DNA of 64,000 nt, from positions 449,817 to 513,816 of the forward strand of contig JAGMWU010000039.1 of the NCBI GenBank assembly GCA_018697195.1, written 5' to 3'. The notes under the pieces are model-generated. The model searched no databases, was not told the DNA's origin, and was given only the letters and a program-made list of their open reading frames with translations. This DNA is from Certhia americana (Eukaryota; Chordata; Aves; Passeriformes; Certhiidae). Each line of letters starts with the position of its first letter. The stretch's first letter is position 1. This document shows positions 50,831 to 62,179 of the stretch, piece after piece. A program made the position numbers and the translations under genes.

Positions 50831-52924
50831 TAAAAACAGGCAATTTGCTCTATCCCAAAAGATCAGCACTTGGCTTCCAATGAAGTACTGAAGCAGCATT
50901 GAGGACATAGCCCCTGATATGGATCAACAACCCAGTTCTCAAAGAATCTTGCTGTGTTCTGTCATCCAGCTCTTCCAGAAACACCTTAAACAACTGACCT
51001 TAAACCATGTCATCCCCTCCACATTCAATTCTGAAAGCACCATGGACTGCCACCAGACTTGTCACTTGAAAACAGCAAGGCTATTTGCAAACTTCTTTAA
51101 TGTGTTTTCAATGTCCATTTTTAGAAAGAGCAGCAAAATCTGAGAAGTCCAGACCCATTACAGATGTCACATGACTGGGTTTGCAGAGCATGCCACAAAA
51201 AAAGCAATCTATAACATTTAGAGAGACATCTTTCCTGAATATTACAATTTCTGAACTAATGCAAGGGCAAAATTGCTTGGAAGTTAAGGTCTCTCTTTAT
51301 ATTGGCACCTTCTGGAAGTTTGGATTTTATCAATGTTTAAAATTTCCAAGTGTCATGTGCTACTGGAATTATTTATTGATGATAAAAAGCCACTCTACTG
51401 CTCTTCCAAACCTCTGTATGGATGAAGTCTGCATAGTCAGAAAGTGGCTTGCAATCAAATTTTTCCATCAGTAGCCAGAAAGCAGGGAAAGACAAACTTT
51501 ACAAAGTGTATTTGCTAGCACATCTGAATCTGCTTCACATCTTGAGTGAAGGAGCTTTGTGTGGAAACAAATTTGGCACTTAGTTTTCAAGGAGCAACAG
51601 CAGAATTCAAGACTCAGTTCATTAGTACATGACAGAGATGCAAAAATGAAGCTCTGCTGGTTGTAGATACAAAACAGAGCGAGATGCCAACCTGACAGTC
51701 ACATTATCAAAGCTCTAACAAGAAAAAACAACAGTATGAGAACAGCATCCTACACAGACTCGGCTGTGACTGAGCAAACCTCTCTGGAGGTAGGATGCCA
51801 AACCCCACTGCTGAAAAGATGACAGCACTTCAGAATTAAAAAAGAAGGGAAGATATTTGCTCTCCTCTTCGTTATCTGTGCACTGAGAACAGAAACAAAG
51901 GCACCTGAGAATTACCCTCTGGCAGCACCTTCCTGCTTCTAGGGATTACAGATGCAGACCACAGCAGCTGCATTGCGAACTTGGATGCCCCAGTCAAAAA
52001 TCCACCCGTGGGATAAATACAGACCTTTAACGTACCTAAAAATATACATACTACATGCAGAGTTAAATCAATTTGATCCAGTCAACTCCAGAAAAATAAA
52101 CATGAGCAAAAATACCACTGCCACAAGTACCTGAAAACTCTGGTTTTATAAACATTCATTTCACAGATCTGTGCACTGTGGCTCCCACTCAAGGAGGAAC
52201 ATCACTGTTTTGCAGTAGCGATGAAAAGCAATGTCATACGAGCTCCTCCTTTACTAAAATATTACTTTTATGAAACATGCCATGCAGTGCTTTTAGTCCA
52301 CTCAGAAGCTCGACATAATCAGTTGTAAACTCTGCTCAAAAAAAAAAAAACCAAAACCTTTTCACTTCATCAAACACTATGTCTGGTCTTACCTGCTCAA
52401 GAATTCACTAAAGCCATGGAGGGAACAAGGGCGGTATCAGTACAGCAGAAATCAGAGAAATAATCTACCTTAAAAAGGTACAAGAAAATTCTTTCAAATA
52501 ATAAAAAGTCCCATTTCATTCATTATTAAATTCACCCATGCTTGATGTAAAAAATTTTGAAGTACCAAGAAATACTCTAGGTAAGTGAATATTCATTATA
52601 AGCAGTGATTAGAAAAAAAATTTAGAGTCTGGCGGGCTGAAAGATGAGATCATCAGCTAAAGTCCTTCAGCTCATTATCTCAGCCACTAGCCAAAGCATT
52701 ACATCACAACTGGAAATATATACCATTCATAATATAAAGGAGTCATACTTGAGGTTACTTGAAAATGATGGATAACAGAAAAGAATGGTTCTGTGCATCA
52801 TGTACTCATTGCTGAGTTACAACTGTGAGACAACTAAAAACAAAATAAAAATCCCACAGTGACTTGAATATCCTGGCCATGACAGAACCATATGCAGTAT
52901 TAACAATATATTAAGGTAGAAGAG
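50831..52924. other. Unique non-coding DNA
   Basis: Open frames of 74 and 97 codons (50919-51143, 51181-51474, +) lie close together. They read like possible decayed coding sequence but match no family I know. An A/C tract lies at 52338-52358. Confidence 0.4.
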
Positions 52925-53105
52925 CAATTCTGACTTCAGCGCAGCATGACAGCCAACACCAACCAGATCATGCTACGGACCAGGCACAATCTCCTTTTGC
53001 TTTCCTAATGAAATGTACAAGTAATTAACCATCAACACTGACACAGTGCAGAAATTACCTATTAACTAAATGAAAATTAAAATGTTCAATTAATTTCTGA
53101 GACCT
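52925..53105. promoter_or_regulatory. Repeat-free block resembling a conserved element
   Basis: ACCAACCAGATCATGCTACG, CTTTCCTAATGAAATG, AAGTAATTAACCATC, CTATTAACTAAATG and GTTCAATTAATTTC lie in unique sequence. The character is enhancer-like, but there is no direct evidence of function. Confidence 0.25.
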
Positions 53106-53171
53106 CAAATAGCTGTGCACGTCTGCAAGCACCTCCTGAAGGACCAGCACTTCTCTTGTCTAGGCTGATGA

Positions 53172-53660
53172 GTACATTCATGCCTCATGCCCATTGCACA
53201 AACACCTTCCTCACCAGTTCCTGACAAGATCCTTGGTCTGCACCCTGCAACTTCACTTTCTCCAACTGTTGCCTCATGTCCAATCCTCACAAATTCTACT
53301 GGTTTTGGTGAAGTTAACCTTAGTTCTTGCATAGTCTCTGAACTTCAAAGATTTCAGTCTCAAAGCCAGTCTTCAACTGATCATCTGCCTCACTCTTCAG
53401 CTCTAGGTTTGTCACAAATCTCTCCACTTTCAGGTTCTTCTGCCCTTTCAGCTCTGTTAGTGAAGAGTGATGCAACTCAAAGTCCCATCGTGCAGACTCC
53501 CAATAGGCCTCCTCTAAATGAACCAGCTGAAAACAAAACCAAAAATGTGCTTCAAACCCATTCATTTTCCCTCCCTTTTTGTTCTTGCCTATTTTTTAAC
53601 ACACAGGGCACATTAAGGGGTTTCACATCCTGCTTTCCTGAAGTGTATGATCTCTAACTC
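53172..53660 (+). other. Open frame of about 160 codons, Ser/Thr/Pro-rich; unassigned
   Basis: The frame is closed upstream by TGA at 53169 and ends with TAA at about 53655. From an ATG at 53187 it would give 156 residues. The peptide is rich in Ser, Pro, Leu and Gln, with a loosely repetitive middle (SSALGLSQISPLSGSSALSA). It turns Phe/Cys-rich at its end, which suggests any real coding part stops before about 53570. An acceptor-like CCTTCCTCACCAG at 53212 would place TTCCTGACAAG at an exon start, but no convincing donor was found. The + strand here is pyrimidine-rich, so openness may be compositional. I recognise no family and do not name a gene. Confidence 0.2.
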
Positions 53661-54364
53661 ATCGGCATAGTTTGAAATGACCTTGTGTGTAACAGAGCAA
53701 CACGTTTTTACTTGGTCCCCTTGACAAAGTTCCAGTTACATATAAGTCACCTGCTGTCTCCCAAGAGGTAATTTTGACCTCTCTCAAGACATGCCCACAA
53801 CTCTTGTCATCCAGAGAATTCACAGTACCCACCCTTTCCTCAACCTTCAGGTCTCCTTGGAGAGATATTCATGATCCAAACACCATTATTCTCCTTTCCA
53901 CTCTCCCTTGCTTACAGGGAGGTTTCTTACAGAGAATCTCAGCAAAGTCACTAAAAATTACTGGAAACAAAATCAAGCATGTTAACTTTGGGGTAGGACT
54001 CCAAAGTCTGCATTCACTCCCAAGTTCCATAAGCTTCATACACAAAATACAGCAGATCACTTAACCTTCTCACGCTTAAATTCTTATCTAAAAAGTTTTC
54101 TTTCCCCACACCTTCCCAGGAGCATCATTAGGATAAAAATCATCACATTTTGCCAGACTCTTGCTTCTTATTGTAGGTCACAAAGTACGTAAATAAGAAT
54201 TGATTATGAAAGGCAGGAAGTTAAAACAGTCCATATGTGACCAATATTGCTACTGAAACCTAAACTTCTGCATTTCCTGCCATTGTGACTTTAATTATGA
54301 AATTGTAAAGTTTCACTAAGATAACCGACATGTTTAGTTTCCTAGCTGTCTCTAGGGGAAATAT
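53661..54364. other. Pyrimidine-rich non-coding DNA
   Basis: C/T-rich sequence continues to about 54060. A 96-codon + frame (53774-54064) is unrecognised. Confidence 0.4.
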
Positions 54365-54470
54365 TAAAGAGAATTAAACAAAACAAAACCAAGAAAATCA
54401 CCCCAAAAAGCCAATCAAGTATAACCACCAAAAAAAAAAAAACCCTAAACAACCCACTCAAAACAAAAAG
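54365..54470 (+). repeat. A/C-rich tracts
   Basis: A-rich sequence interrupted by C runs, including 13 A at 54430-54442 followed by CCC. The hydrophobic minus-strand frame across it is a translation of T/G-rich repeat. Confidence 0.85.
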
Positions 54471-54764
54471 TAATGAATAATATACCCACACAACTCTAAA
54501 ATTTATCAAGTTCCTCCACCTCACCAGTGCATCACTGAAGGAGGTTCACTTAGAGAACTTCAAGTATTGAGTTCTGCACTGGTCCCTTCTTGCTGCCTGG
54601 GGTTAAAGGGAACAGAAAACTGATGGACTGTCCCAAAGTAGAAAAGTCTATCCCTTCTGCCTCTGGATAATCTAATCTATCTCTGTCTGAAAAGAAACCC
54701 TGACAAGGATCTGCCTCTAAATTTACATAGAGCTAAAAAGGCTGAAGAAGACATAGAACTAAAA
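54471..54764. other. Unique spacer between A/C tracts
   Basis: No recognised feature. Confidence 0.4.
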
Positions 54765-54862
54765 CAAATCAAACAAACAAACAAAAAAAAAAAAACCCAA
54801 ACAAAAAAACCCCAAACAAACAAAAACACCAAAAAAAAAAAAACCAACACAAACAACAACAA
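54765..54862 (+). repeat. Long A/C-rich tract with CAAA units
   Basis: About 100 bases of A runs and C runs: CAAACAAACAAAC units, 13 A, CCC, AAACAAAAAAACCCC, CAAACAAACAAA, then another 13 A and CC. G and T are nearly absent. The 99-codon minus frame over it (54677-54976) is a Phe/Leu/Val artefact of T/G-rich sequence. Confidence 0.93.
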
Positions 54863-56007
54863 AACTAGAGGATATGTTCTCTCTGTGCTTGCTATGGAAG
54901 AAGTTATGTAGATGATCCCCTGACTAGAGTAGGCTTTTTTGTCTCTGGGTCGAGAATGAGCCTGAAATTTTAGCATCAGTGATACAGGTCAGCAGAGAAA
55001 TATGTCCAAAACAAATGGTAACAGACCACAAGTGTGAGATGGTGTTCCCTCAACTTTTGCAGGAACTCACGTACACACAGCTGAGCTATTACTGCTCATG
55101 TTAATCTTATTTAGACCCATCTCTGTACCAGAGAAGTGTGAGGTAGCAAACACATTGCCAAGCTCCTAACAGGCCTCTTAGGAGGATCCAGAAAACTACA
55201 AAACAATTAATTTGACGTACACATTGAGCAAATTGATAGGAACTGTTACAAAGAACAGAGAGCTAGATACCATGTGCTGGGGAACAGTCCACGTGGCACT
55301 TGAACAATTGCCTCATAAATCCATTAGCATTGCCAGAGAATCACTGTATGTCAGGACAAACATGACCAGATCAATTCACTCGTTTGATCTCCAAACAAAT
55401 ACATAACTTGTTAAAAGATGGGAAAGGAAAGATAGTACTAAACATTCTGTTTCTCTATAAAAATAGGTCACTACCAGTGTTCCACAGGAGTTTTGTAGGA
55501 CACAGCTGGATAAATGGGTTGAAGAAGAGGGAACAATGGTGTTCAGAAAGAGTATCCTACAGATACCAAGTCGCTCACAGCAATACAAACGGAGGCTTAC
55601 TGAGAGAACTGCAACTGATCTCACATAGCAAAAGACTTAATTGCCAAATGGAAGACAAAATTCAGCACTGGCAGGTATAAAGAATTGAAGGGAGTGGTGG
55701 GAGGATGGGTGGGGAGGAAAACAACCCCAATCCTATGAATAAAGTTTGGGCTCTGTGTGAGCTGCTACCACTACAGGGAAAGAGCTTGTGTTCGATGGGA
55801 CATTTATAAAAAACTGATGGTTTAATTTCAGCAGTCAAATAAAAAAGCAATACTGTTAAAAATTATGGGAAACGTAGACCACCACAGAACACACCCTCAA
55901 GCCAGCATTTAAACAACAGATGCTGTACAATGAAATGTTTTCTAGCTTGCATGCAGTCCTCCACTCTCAGAAAGACACCACAGAACAAAGGAAGGCAGAG
56001 AGGAGAA
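54863..56007. other. Non-coding DNA, possibly including older repeat
   Basis: A stretch near 55480-55680 (TTGAAGAAGAGGGAACAATG, GAGAGAACTGCAACTG) has the texture of an old LINE fragment and lies upstream of the clear old CR1 copy. The match is too weak to claim. Confidence 0.35.
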
Positions 56008-56520
56008 TAAGGATGATCAAAGGTATAAAATAGGTTCTGATCAAGGAACTAAATAGACATGGATTTTCCAGCCTGGAAGACAAACAATCAAGGTAGTATC
56101 AAAGAGATCTGCGACAAATGGAGTACCATAAAAGGCAGTGGATAAGAAATCATTTGTCTCTTACAAGATAAGAACAAAGGAGGATCAAATGAAATGATCA
56201 GGTAGTAAATTCAAAATAAACAAGAAGAAGGTACTTCTTAACACATACATTGTTCTACCTTAGGAGTCATTGCACAGGATATTGTGGATGATAAAAATGC
56301 ACATGGTTTACAAAACAATAAGACAAACTAATGGAAGAAAAATCTACCACAGGCTATTTAAACCAAAGATACCATCTCTGCTTCAGGAAGTTTGTGAGAT
56401 TCAGATTGCTGAAAGCTGGGAAAATATATTGGGAAAGCACTACCACGTGCTTGCATTTTTACTGTCTTCCCTAGGCACCTGCTGTTAGTCCCTGGCCGAG
56501 ATAGGGACCGCGACAGCAGG
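56008..56520 (+). repeat. Old CR1-type LINE fragment (about 510 bp)
   Basis: The following words occur in the order of the 3' region of older sauropsid CR1 elements: AGGATGATCAAAGGTATAAA, TTCCAGCCTGGAAGACAAAC, AGATCTGCGACAAATGG, GATCAAATGAAATG, AAATTCAAAATAAACAAGAA, GGTACTTCTTAACACATACA, CACAGGCTATTTAAACC, CAGATTGCTGAAAGCTGGGA, GGCACCTGCTGTTAGTCCCT and GGCCGAGATAGGGACCG. In turtles and crocodilians the family reads GGTATAAAGTAG, CAGCCTGGAAAAGAGACGAC, GAAGTATTTCTTCACACAAC and AATGGCTATTAGCC. Divergence is much greater than in the 28 kb CR1, consistent with an older insertion. The subfamily cannot be fixed by eye. Confidence 0.75.
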
Positions 56521-56685
56521 CAGGCTGTGACTACAGCCAGTAGCACAGCTCCTCAGGGGTTGATCTCGAGCACAAGGTCCACACTTCCATCAGATGGTTT
56601 CACTTTCAGCTAGAACCAGACTGGACCTGCTGACTGAATGGGCATTTCCAGGTGGAAGCATCTTCTGGTTTAGCAGCACCCAAAA

Positions 56686-56770
56686 CGAAACTTGCCCGCG
56701 CGCTTGGAGCCTGCTCAGTAAGGCGCGCACGTCGGCAGGAAGCGGGGACAATGAGCGGACTTGCTTCACG
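56686..56770. promoter_or_regulatory. Dense CpG cluster
   Basis: I count 11 CpG dinucleotides in about 85 bp, including CCCGCGCGCTTGG and GGCGCGCACGTCGGC, in a window otherwise very poor in CpG. It is too short for a standard CpG island. It lies just downstream of the old CR1, whose last 35 bp also hold several CpGs. It could be a small unmethylated regulatory site, a young insertion that has not lost its CpGs, or a GC-biased conversion spot. A minus-strand frame through it (56590-56904) is unrecognised. Confidence 0.5.
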
Positions 56771-58937
56771 AGAACACTCCTAACCCAAATACTCATGCAG
56801 ATACACCTGTGCTCCATGAAACACACCCTTGCCCTGGAAGTCTGACCACTCTCCTGAACCAGTGACCTTCCTGCAGCCAGCAGCTGCCCTTTAGGACATG
56901 CCATGCCCCAAAGGCTGACTGAGGCTGAGCCAGCTCTTGCTACAGGATCAGTCCCAAAGCATCTTCTCAGTTACATCCCACACTGCTCAGTGCTCTCTGG
57001 GTACAACTACAGAATTAGGCCTTTAGGCATAAAGCTGTAGACGTGAGGCAACTTTCACCTGAACATTTAAAAGGAATTTTTAAACCTCAGTTATCTTTCA
57101 TGCAACAAACAGCTACTTTTTACCTCACAAATATACATATATGTTGATCTGTGATGATGAATATACCAGCTTTTAACCATCTCTACACTAAACCCCACAT
57201 CTGGTACCTTTATTATAATGAGAAATCTATAATTATATTCATATCTTGAAAATTATAAAGACACAGTTCTAAACCTTCTTTCAAGAAGGAAACCAGTATA
57301 TAATTCCAAGTGATAAATGCCAAAGGAGGTTATAGACTTGCAAAATATATTTTAATATCAGAAACTTTATTGAAATTTTCTCATCACAACAGCTTGGCTC
57401 TTACAAAGTAGTTAAATATAGCATGACATTGCATTTCTCTTCATGCAAAACACTATTTTAATGATGAGATGTTGCCCTTACTACAAAGGCACCTTTTAAG
57501 TAAGATGAGAAGTTGATTTTCCAGTTTACAGACAGATCTAATATTTACCTGAAGTATATTCTCCTAGGAAGAGGAATACACTAAAAACAAACAAACCTTC
57601 AAAATGTGTCTGATCTTGACTTCTGTTACTTAATTTTGTATTTGCCTAATCATGCAAAGTGGAAAACATCAGCTTAGTATTAAATGGAATGTCTTCACAT
57701 TTAAAAAAAGCCTTTTGATTTATCTTCCATTCTTGATTCTACCAATTTAATCTTTTATATAAGACTCTTTCAAAGGAGACTACTGCTTCCTTAAACAAAA
57801 AAAAAAAGGTTATGGGATAATTTTTGAAGAACAGTGATACTTTTGACCTTGACACAAAGCATACAATTGATGAGAAAAGTCACTGAAGAAACTTCCACCA
57901 CTAACATGACTGAGCTGAATCTTTATCTGCAACCTAATTAAAAAGGAAGGTCCCCACCCCAAAAAGCCTTGTGCAAGGCGCTTGTCACGAAGAATTACAG
58001 GGTTCAGTATAAGAGGGCCCAAGGACATTCAAAATTACTGAAAGAAAAAATTTCTTCTTCAGAATTAACAATACAGAATCTTCTCTTCAGAAAGCCAAAG
58101 AAAAGCTGTTAAGGCATTTTTAAAGATCTGTAAGTACATATCAGTCTTCTTTCATTAACACTGGACCTGGGAAAGCAAGAGAGAGAAATACAATTTTTTT
58201 TTTTCTTGTCTTGATCTGTCTTGTACAAACTAAAATAAAACCAATTGCTCTGTGGAAAAGCCTTGTAAAGAAAACTCATAAATCCTATTTATTTATCTAT
58301 TTTTTCATCATACAGAGCAACACAAGATCAGGTATTCTTGTCACAGAGCCAGATGGTAAAAGACCCATAACAACCACTGTTCGTCAACCCCAGGGACCAC
58401 AGTCACTGTACTAAAAATGAAATTATATTTAACAATTCACAAAATTATTTGACTCTTTGATTATCTCAGTTAACCAGCATTAAATTCCATCAACAGGCAT
58501 CTACAGACAAAAAAATAATGCACTTACTCTTCCTAAGCAATGTACAAGGAGAATAAAATCTTGAGGCTAAGAACCACCCCCCTAGAATCATCAAGCTAAT
58601 TGGAAAGCATTTTACACTTGCTATAAGGAGAAAAAATGCTGGGAACAGGTCTGAAATCCTTCCCATATCTGGCAATTAAAGGTTATCTCAGCAATACATC
58701 CTTTCACTTAGGGTTCACATTTTATCCAATAGCTAATGCATGTCAAGTCTATGAAAGGTCTGTGAATGCCTTTAAAGCAAAGGCAATGGACCTCAGACCT
58801 CAACAATGGTCATGCAGGTATTACTGCAGTGCATCCATCTATCCAAAACATTGATATTCCTTCCTCTGATCATTTTTCCAAAGAAACTAGAAAGCTCTGC
58901 TGTGCATTGGTTTAGAAACCAATAACACATGCATGAT
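56771..58937. other. Unique non-coding DNA
   Basis: Homopolymer runs lie at about 57797-57807 (A) and 58193-58204 (T). No exon, RNA or repeat family is recognised. Confidence 0.5.
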
Positions 58938-59140
58938 GATATATTTTAGGTAAAAAAATCTTTATGCTGAGTATGGTGAGACACTGGCACAGGTTACCCT
59001 GAGTTGTGGATGCCCCATCCCTGGCAGTGTTCATGGCCAGTGTTCATGACAGGTTGAGCAACCTTGTCAGTGAAAGGTGTCCCTGCCCAAGATCATCATT
59101 AAAGTTGCATCCAACCCAAACTATACTATGACTCTAATAC
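58938..59140 (+). repeat. CR1 LINE fragment (3' end, about 200 bp)
   Basis: GAGTATGGTGAGACACTGGC, ACAGGTTACCCTGAG, TTGTGGATGCCCCATCCCTG, GGCAGTGTTCATGGCC, GAGCAACCTTGTCAGTGAAA, GGTGTCCCTGCCC, and CCAACCCAAACTATACTATG follow in sense CR1 3'-end order. The copy is 5'-truncated, lacks part of the segment before GATCATC, and carries a small internal tandem duplication (CAGTGTTCATGGC / CAGTGTTCATGAC, about 59025-59050). The tail is a degraded ATTCTATGA remnant. Confidence 0.95.
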
Positions 59141-60186
59141 TGAGCAATTCCCCCACAAAAAATACCCTGCAGTCATAGCTGAAACAGGGATTTTCACACC
59201 AAAAGACCCAGACCAAGTCACTTTTAGTCACTGTCACCTGGAATTTGGCAAGAGGCAACCTGCTGGTCTAAACTAGCAGGTCTCACTTTTCTACTTGTAC
59301 AGGAAAATCTAACTTGCACCTCACCTAAAAATCCTATTTTGTTTACTTTCTTCCCAAGCTAGGCTCAGACTCTTCCAACTTTTCCAATGCCATTTCAGCA
59401 GAGCTCCATTTAGGATCTGAAGGATGGTAAAACATTTCTTGTTCCTCATTTTGAACGTGCCCAAGATGAAGGTGGTACTCGATGCTCAAGCAGTATCAGT
59501 GTGCCACAGATGAGACATTTCACACAGATATTTAAATCATGCCACGCCTGTAATAAAGGTAATAATTAACTATCCTCCCTGGCACCAAGGTGTTGCACAG
59601 TGAACTTCACATCAAAGAAAAGAGCCTTTAAGTTATTTAAAGATTTTAAAGTGTGGTGATGAGATGCTGCTCGTTTGCATAGGAAAAGAATTTGTTAACT
59701 GATCTGCACTGCAGACAAACATAAACAAAATTTGATAGATTTCCTTTGCCTATGTGTCTGCCAACATTTATTTTTTTAATAGATTTTGCGGTTGTCCTCC
59801 AAAAGTTCAAATGTTATTTTGCACTCAGCACACCAAAACATTTTTTTTATGAACATTATTACCACAAGCATAAAACTCCTCTTTCTGTGTGAAAGTTTGT
59901 TAAAAAGGGTTTCACAATCATATATATAAGGAAACTCAATTAATTGTATTTTTGAATTTCCCATTGCCAGATGGGATGTTACTCAAGACTGGCATAATGA
60001 TTCAAATACCAGCAGTAGGTCCAGCCACCTAGAATTAAGAAGATGGCCCTGTGGGTAGAGAGAACAGTTTCCCTCAAAATGGCTCCAATGAAGACGAATT
60101 TGCTCAAACTAAAACAAATTCTACACAGCCATGGAAGGATTTGCTGAGACATTGGGTCACAGGAGGCTAATGGCACTGTGACACAC
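59141..60186. other. Unique non-coding DNA
   Basis: No recognised feature apart from short T runs near 59770 and 59841. Confidence 0.45.
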
Positions 60187-60375
60187 CTACTAAATCTTCT
60201 CTCTGCAAGCTTAATGCAATAAAGAAAATCCCTTTGTGGCCGATACTGCCACAGGTGCCACAGCAGAGATGAGGCGGCCACAGAGGTCACAGGGCTGCGA
60301 GTGTCACTCTGCCCAGCAGCCCCCAGCTCTGGAAAGGGAGTGAGGAGCTGGCCAGGACTGGAGTTGTTCTGAGCC
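60187..60375 (-). other. Candidate internal exon (189 nt), unassigned
   Basis: On the minus strand GATTTTCTCCTCTTTAACAG is a good pyrimidine tract and acceptor, followed by GGCTCAGAACAACTCC. The segment is GC-richer than its flanks and stays open in the frame read as AQNNSSPGQLLTPFPELG near its start and LLWHLWQYRPQRDFLY in its middle. It ends at a modest donor, AGTAG|GTGTGT. The length is 189 nt, a multiple of three, with one leading and two trailing bases. No domain or family is recognised. The wider 140-codon open frame (59979-60401) includes it. It could be a lncRNA or alternative exon, a repeat remnant or chance. Confidence 0.22.
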
Positions 60376-61457
60376 CTGTTAAAGAGGAGAAAATCAAACA
60401 TGACCTGGCAAAGGAAAGAGTGAATGCAGTCAGTGCTATATGGCCTTATCTTAGGGATAAAACAGGGAGCAGCTTATGCCGTGACCTGCTGAGAGACGAT
60501 CAGTGGGACATCCTTCCTCCGGTTTAAGGAGCTGGGGAAAAAAACATGGACAAACATGAAGTTACTGAAGTGAAGGAGGAAGACACACTTTTTCCTCCTT
60601 CTCAAACTTATTCTCTTGGTTTTACTCAGACAAATCCAAAATGGTCTTGTTAGGATGAGAGAAGGAGCGAGATGCAAGCAGCTTATTTTTGTCCAGGAGC
60701 GGCAGACATTTAAATTACCAGTCTTGCTACTGATTTTGGACACTAGCCATGGCTGGGGATTTTACCCGTAATTCTCACTGACATTAATTCACAGACTGGC
60801 TCCCTGACCAGAAAAGGTCTTGCTCTGGCCTGACCCATAACAAGGAACCTGGAGTGGAGGGTTCATCTGACTCATGGTAATTGCCTTACCGGCATATCGG
60901 ATAAAAGACAGTTTCTGAGGTATCAAGTCTACGTACAGACACAGGATCTGCAATCTCCTGGCACACACTGCAACAGCCAAGGAAAATTGTTACTGTAAGA
61001 ACTGAGTATGTCAGTAGGAAGCAAGTGATAAAACCATTTTCTGTTTCTTCCAAATATATCAGTTAAAGGAGCACAAAACCCGAGCTTTCGAGAGCCACAA
61101 GAGAACTACCTGAACATGGCAAGAAAAACTGAAATGGTACTGCAGTGGACTGGTTTTTATTAAATAAAGTAATTTTAATAGTTATATCAAGCACTTATTC
61201 CTACATTTAAAAAATATATCCAGAAATCTGCTAGCTATTGAAGACGATTTGCTCCCAGTATCAAATGAAAAGCACGCATTAGTAGACTCCTTTCAAGTCA
61301 CACGGCCACGTTATAACTCCAGCTCTGTGCAGATACTTATTTTCCCTCAATATGGATAACAAAGCAGGGATGAACTATTGCCACTTACACTTAAAATAAA
61401 CAACCCCAATTATGAAAAATAAAGACTGCAAAACACAAGTGAAAGTAGAGTTGTTAC

Positions 61458-61528
61458 CTACTTATTTGTCCCTTTGAGGTCGAGGATCCTTGAAGATTGA
61501 ATTTGTATTTTCCCTGTAGCTTGCTACA
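61458..61528 (-). other. Candidate internal exon (71 nt), unassigned
   Basis: On the minus strand GGTTTTGCTGCTTTTTCAG is a strong acceptor. The following 71 nt end at AGTAG|GTAACA. Only one frame is open throughout, beginning TGT AGC AAG and reading CSKLQGKYKFNLQGSSTSKG. It leaves two bases (AG). That phase matches the candidate exon at 60187-60375, whose open frame needs two incoming bases. The two lie about 1.08 kb apart in the same orientation. I do not recognise the peptide. An alternative donor, ATAA|GTAGGT, would shorten it to 67 nt. Confidence 0.22.
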
Positions 61529-62148
61529 CTGAAAAAGCAGCAAAACCGAAACTGTATTCAAGATAATTATGCATCTTATCCAACACTCCTAAAATAGTAA
61601 CGAGTTTGTGATAGTTCTACCTGTCATTTTGCAAGAAAACTTTCCTACATATCTTGAACAAGCTCAAAATATAGATTCAAAAGAAAAAGGAGAATGGGGG
61701 AAAGATTTCTGATGGCTATAATTGAGATGGGATATTTTCTGATCTGTGCTTTTGCAGGAGAGGGTTGGGTTTTTTTAATAAATGCTTAGAAAAATTGCTC
61801 TCATTTCTTTGGATCATTTCTCAAATTTAATCAACTTTAAATAGTTTATTTACTCATTAATTTTTGTGCCTGAACACCTGCACAAATATCCACAAAAATG
61901 TGCCTACTCCTTTTATATTCAAAGAGAATTTACTTCAGAAAACCAGACTTGTCCAGCAGTCTGAAAAAAAAAATTCGTTCGAACTAAAGGAAGGAACCAA
62001 AGGAAGGAAACTTGTAAACTACTAAATTTCCTGAATAAATATTTCTTGTGTCCCTCATTTGGGCATTGCAGATTGGAAACTAAGCCTCTGCCTCTGGGAC
62101 AGCAGACTCCCAACTTTCAAGTTAATGCAGTTTTTCAATCATTCTTTA
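61529..62148. other. Unique non-coding DNA
   Basis: No recognised feature. Confidence 0.45.
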
Positions 62149-62165
62149 ACATTAATCATTAATGT
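62149..62165. other. Perfect 17-bp palindrome ACATTAATCATTAATGT
   Basis: ACATTAAT and ATTAATGT are exact reverse complements around a single central C. The two ATTA cores in opposite orientation form a possible site for paired homeodomain dimers. It may also be a chance AT palindrome. Confidence 0.9.
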
Positions 62166-62179
62166 GAATACTTATGCTG

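Noticed and set aside
54677..54976. 99-codon minus frame that looks like a multi-pass membrane peptide
   Set aside because: The Phe/Leu/Val runs are translation of the reverse complement of the A/C-rich tract, not a real membrane protein.
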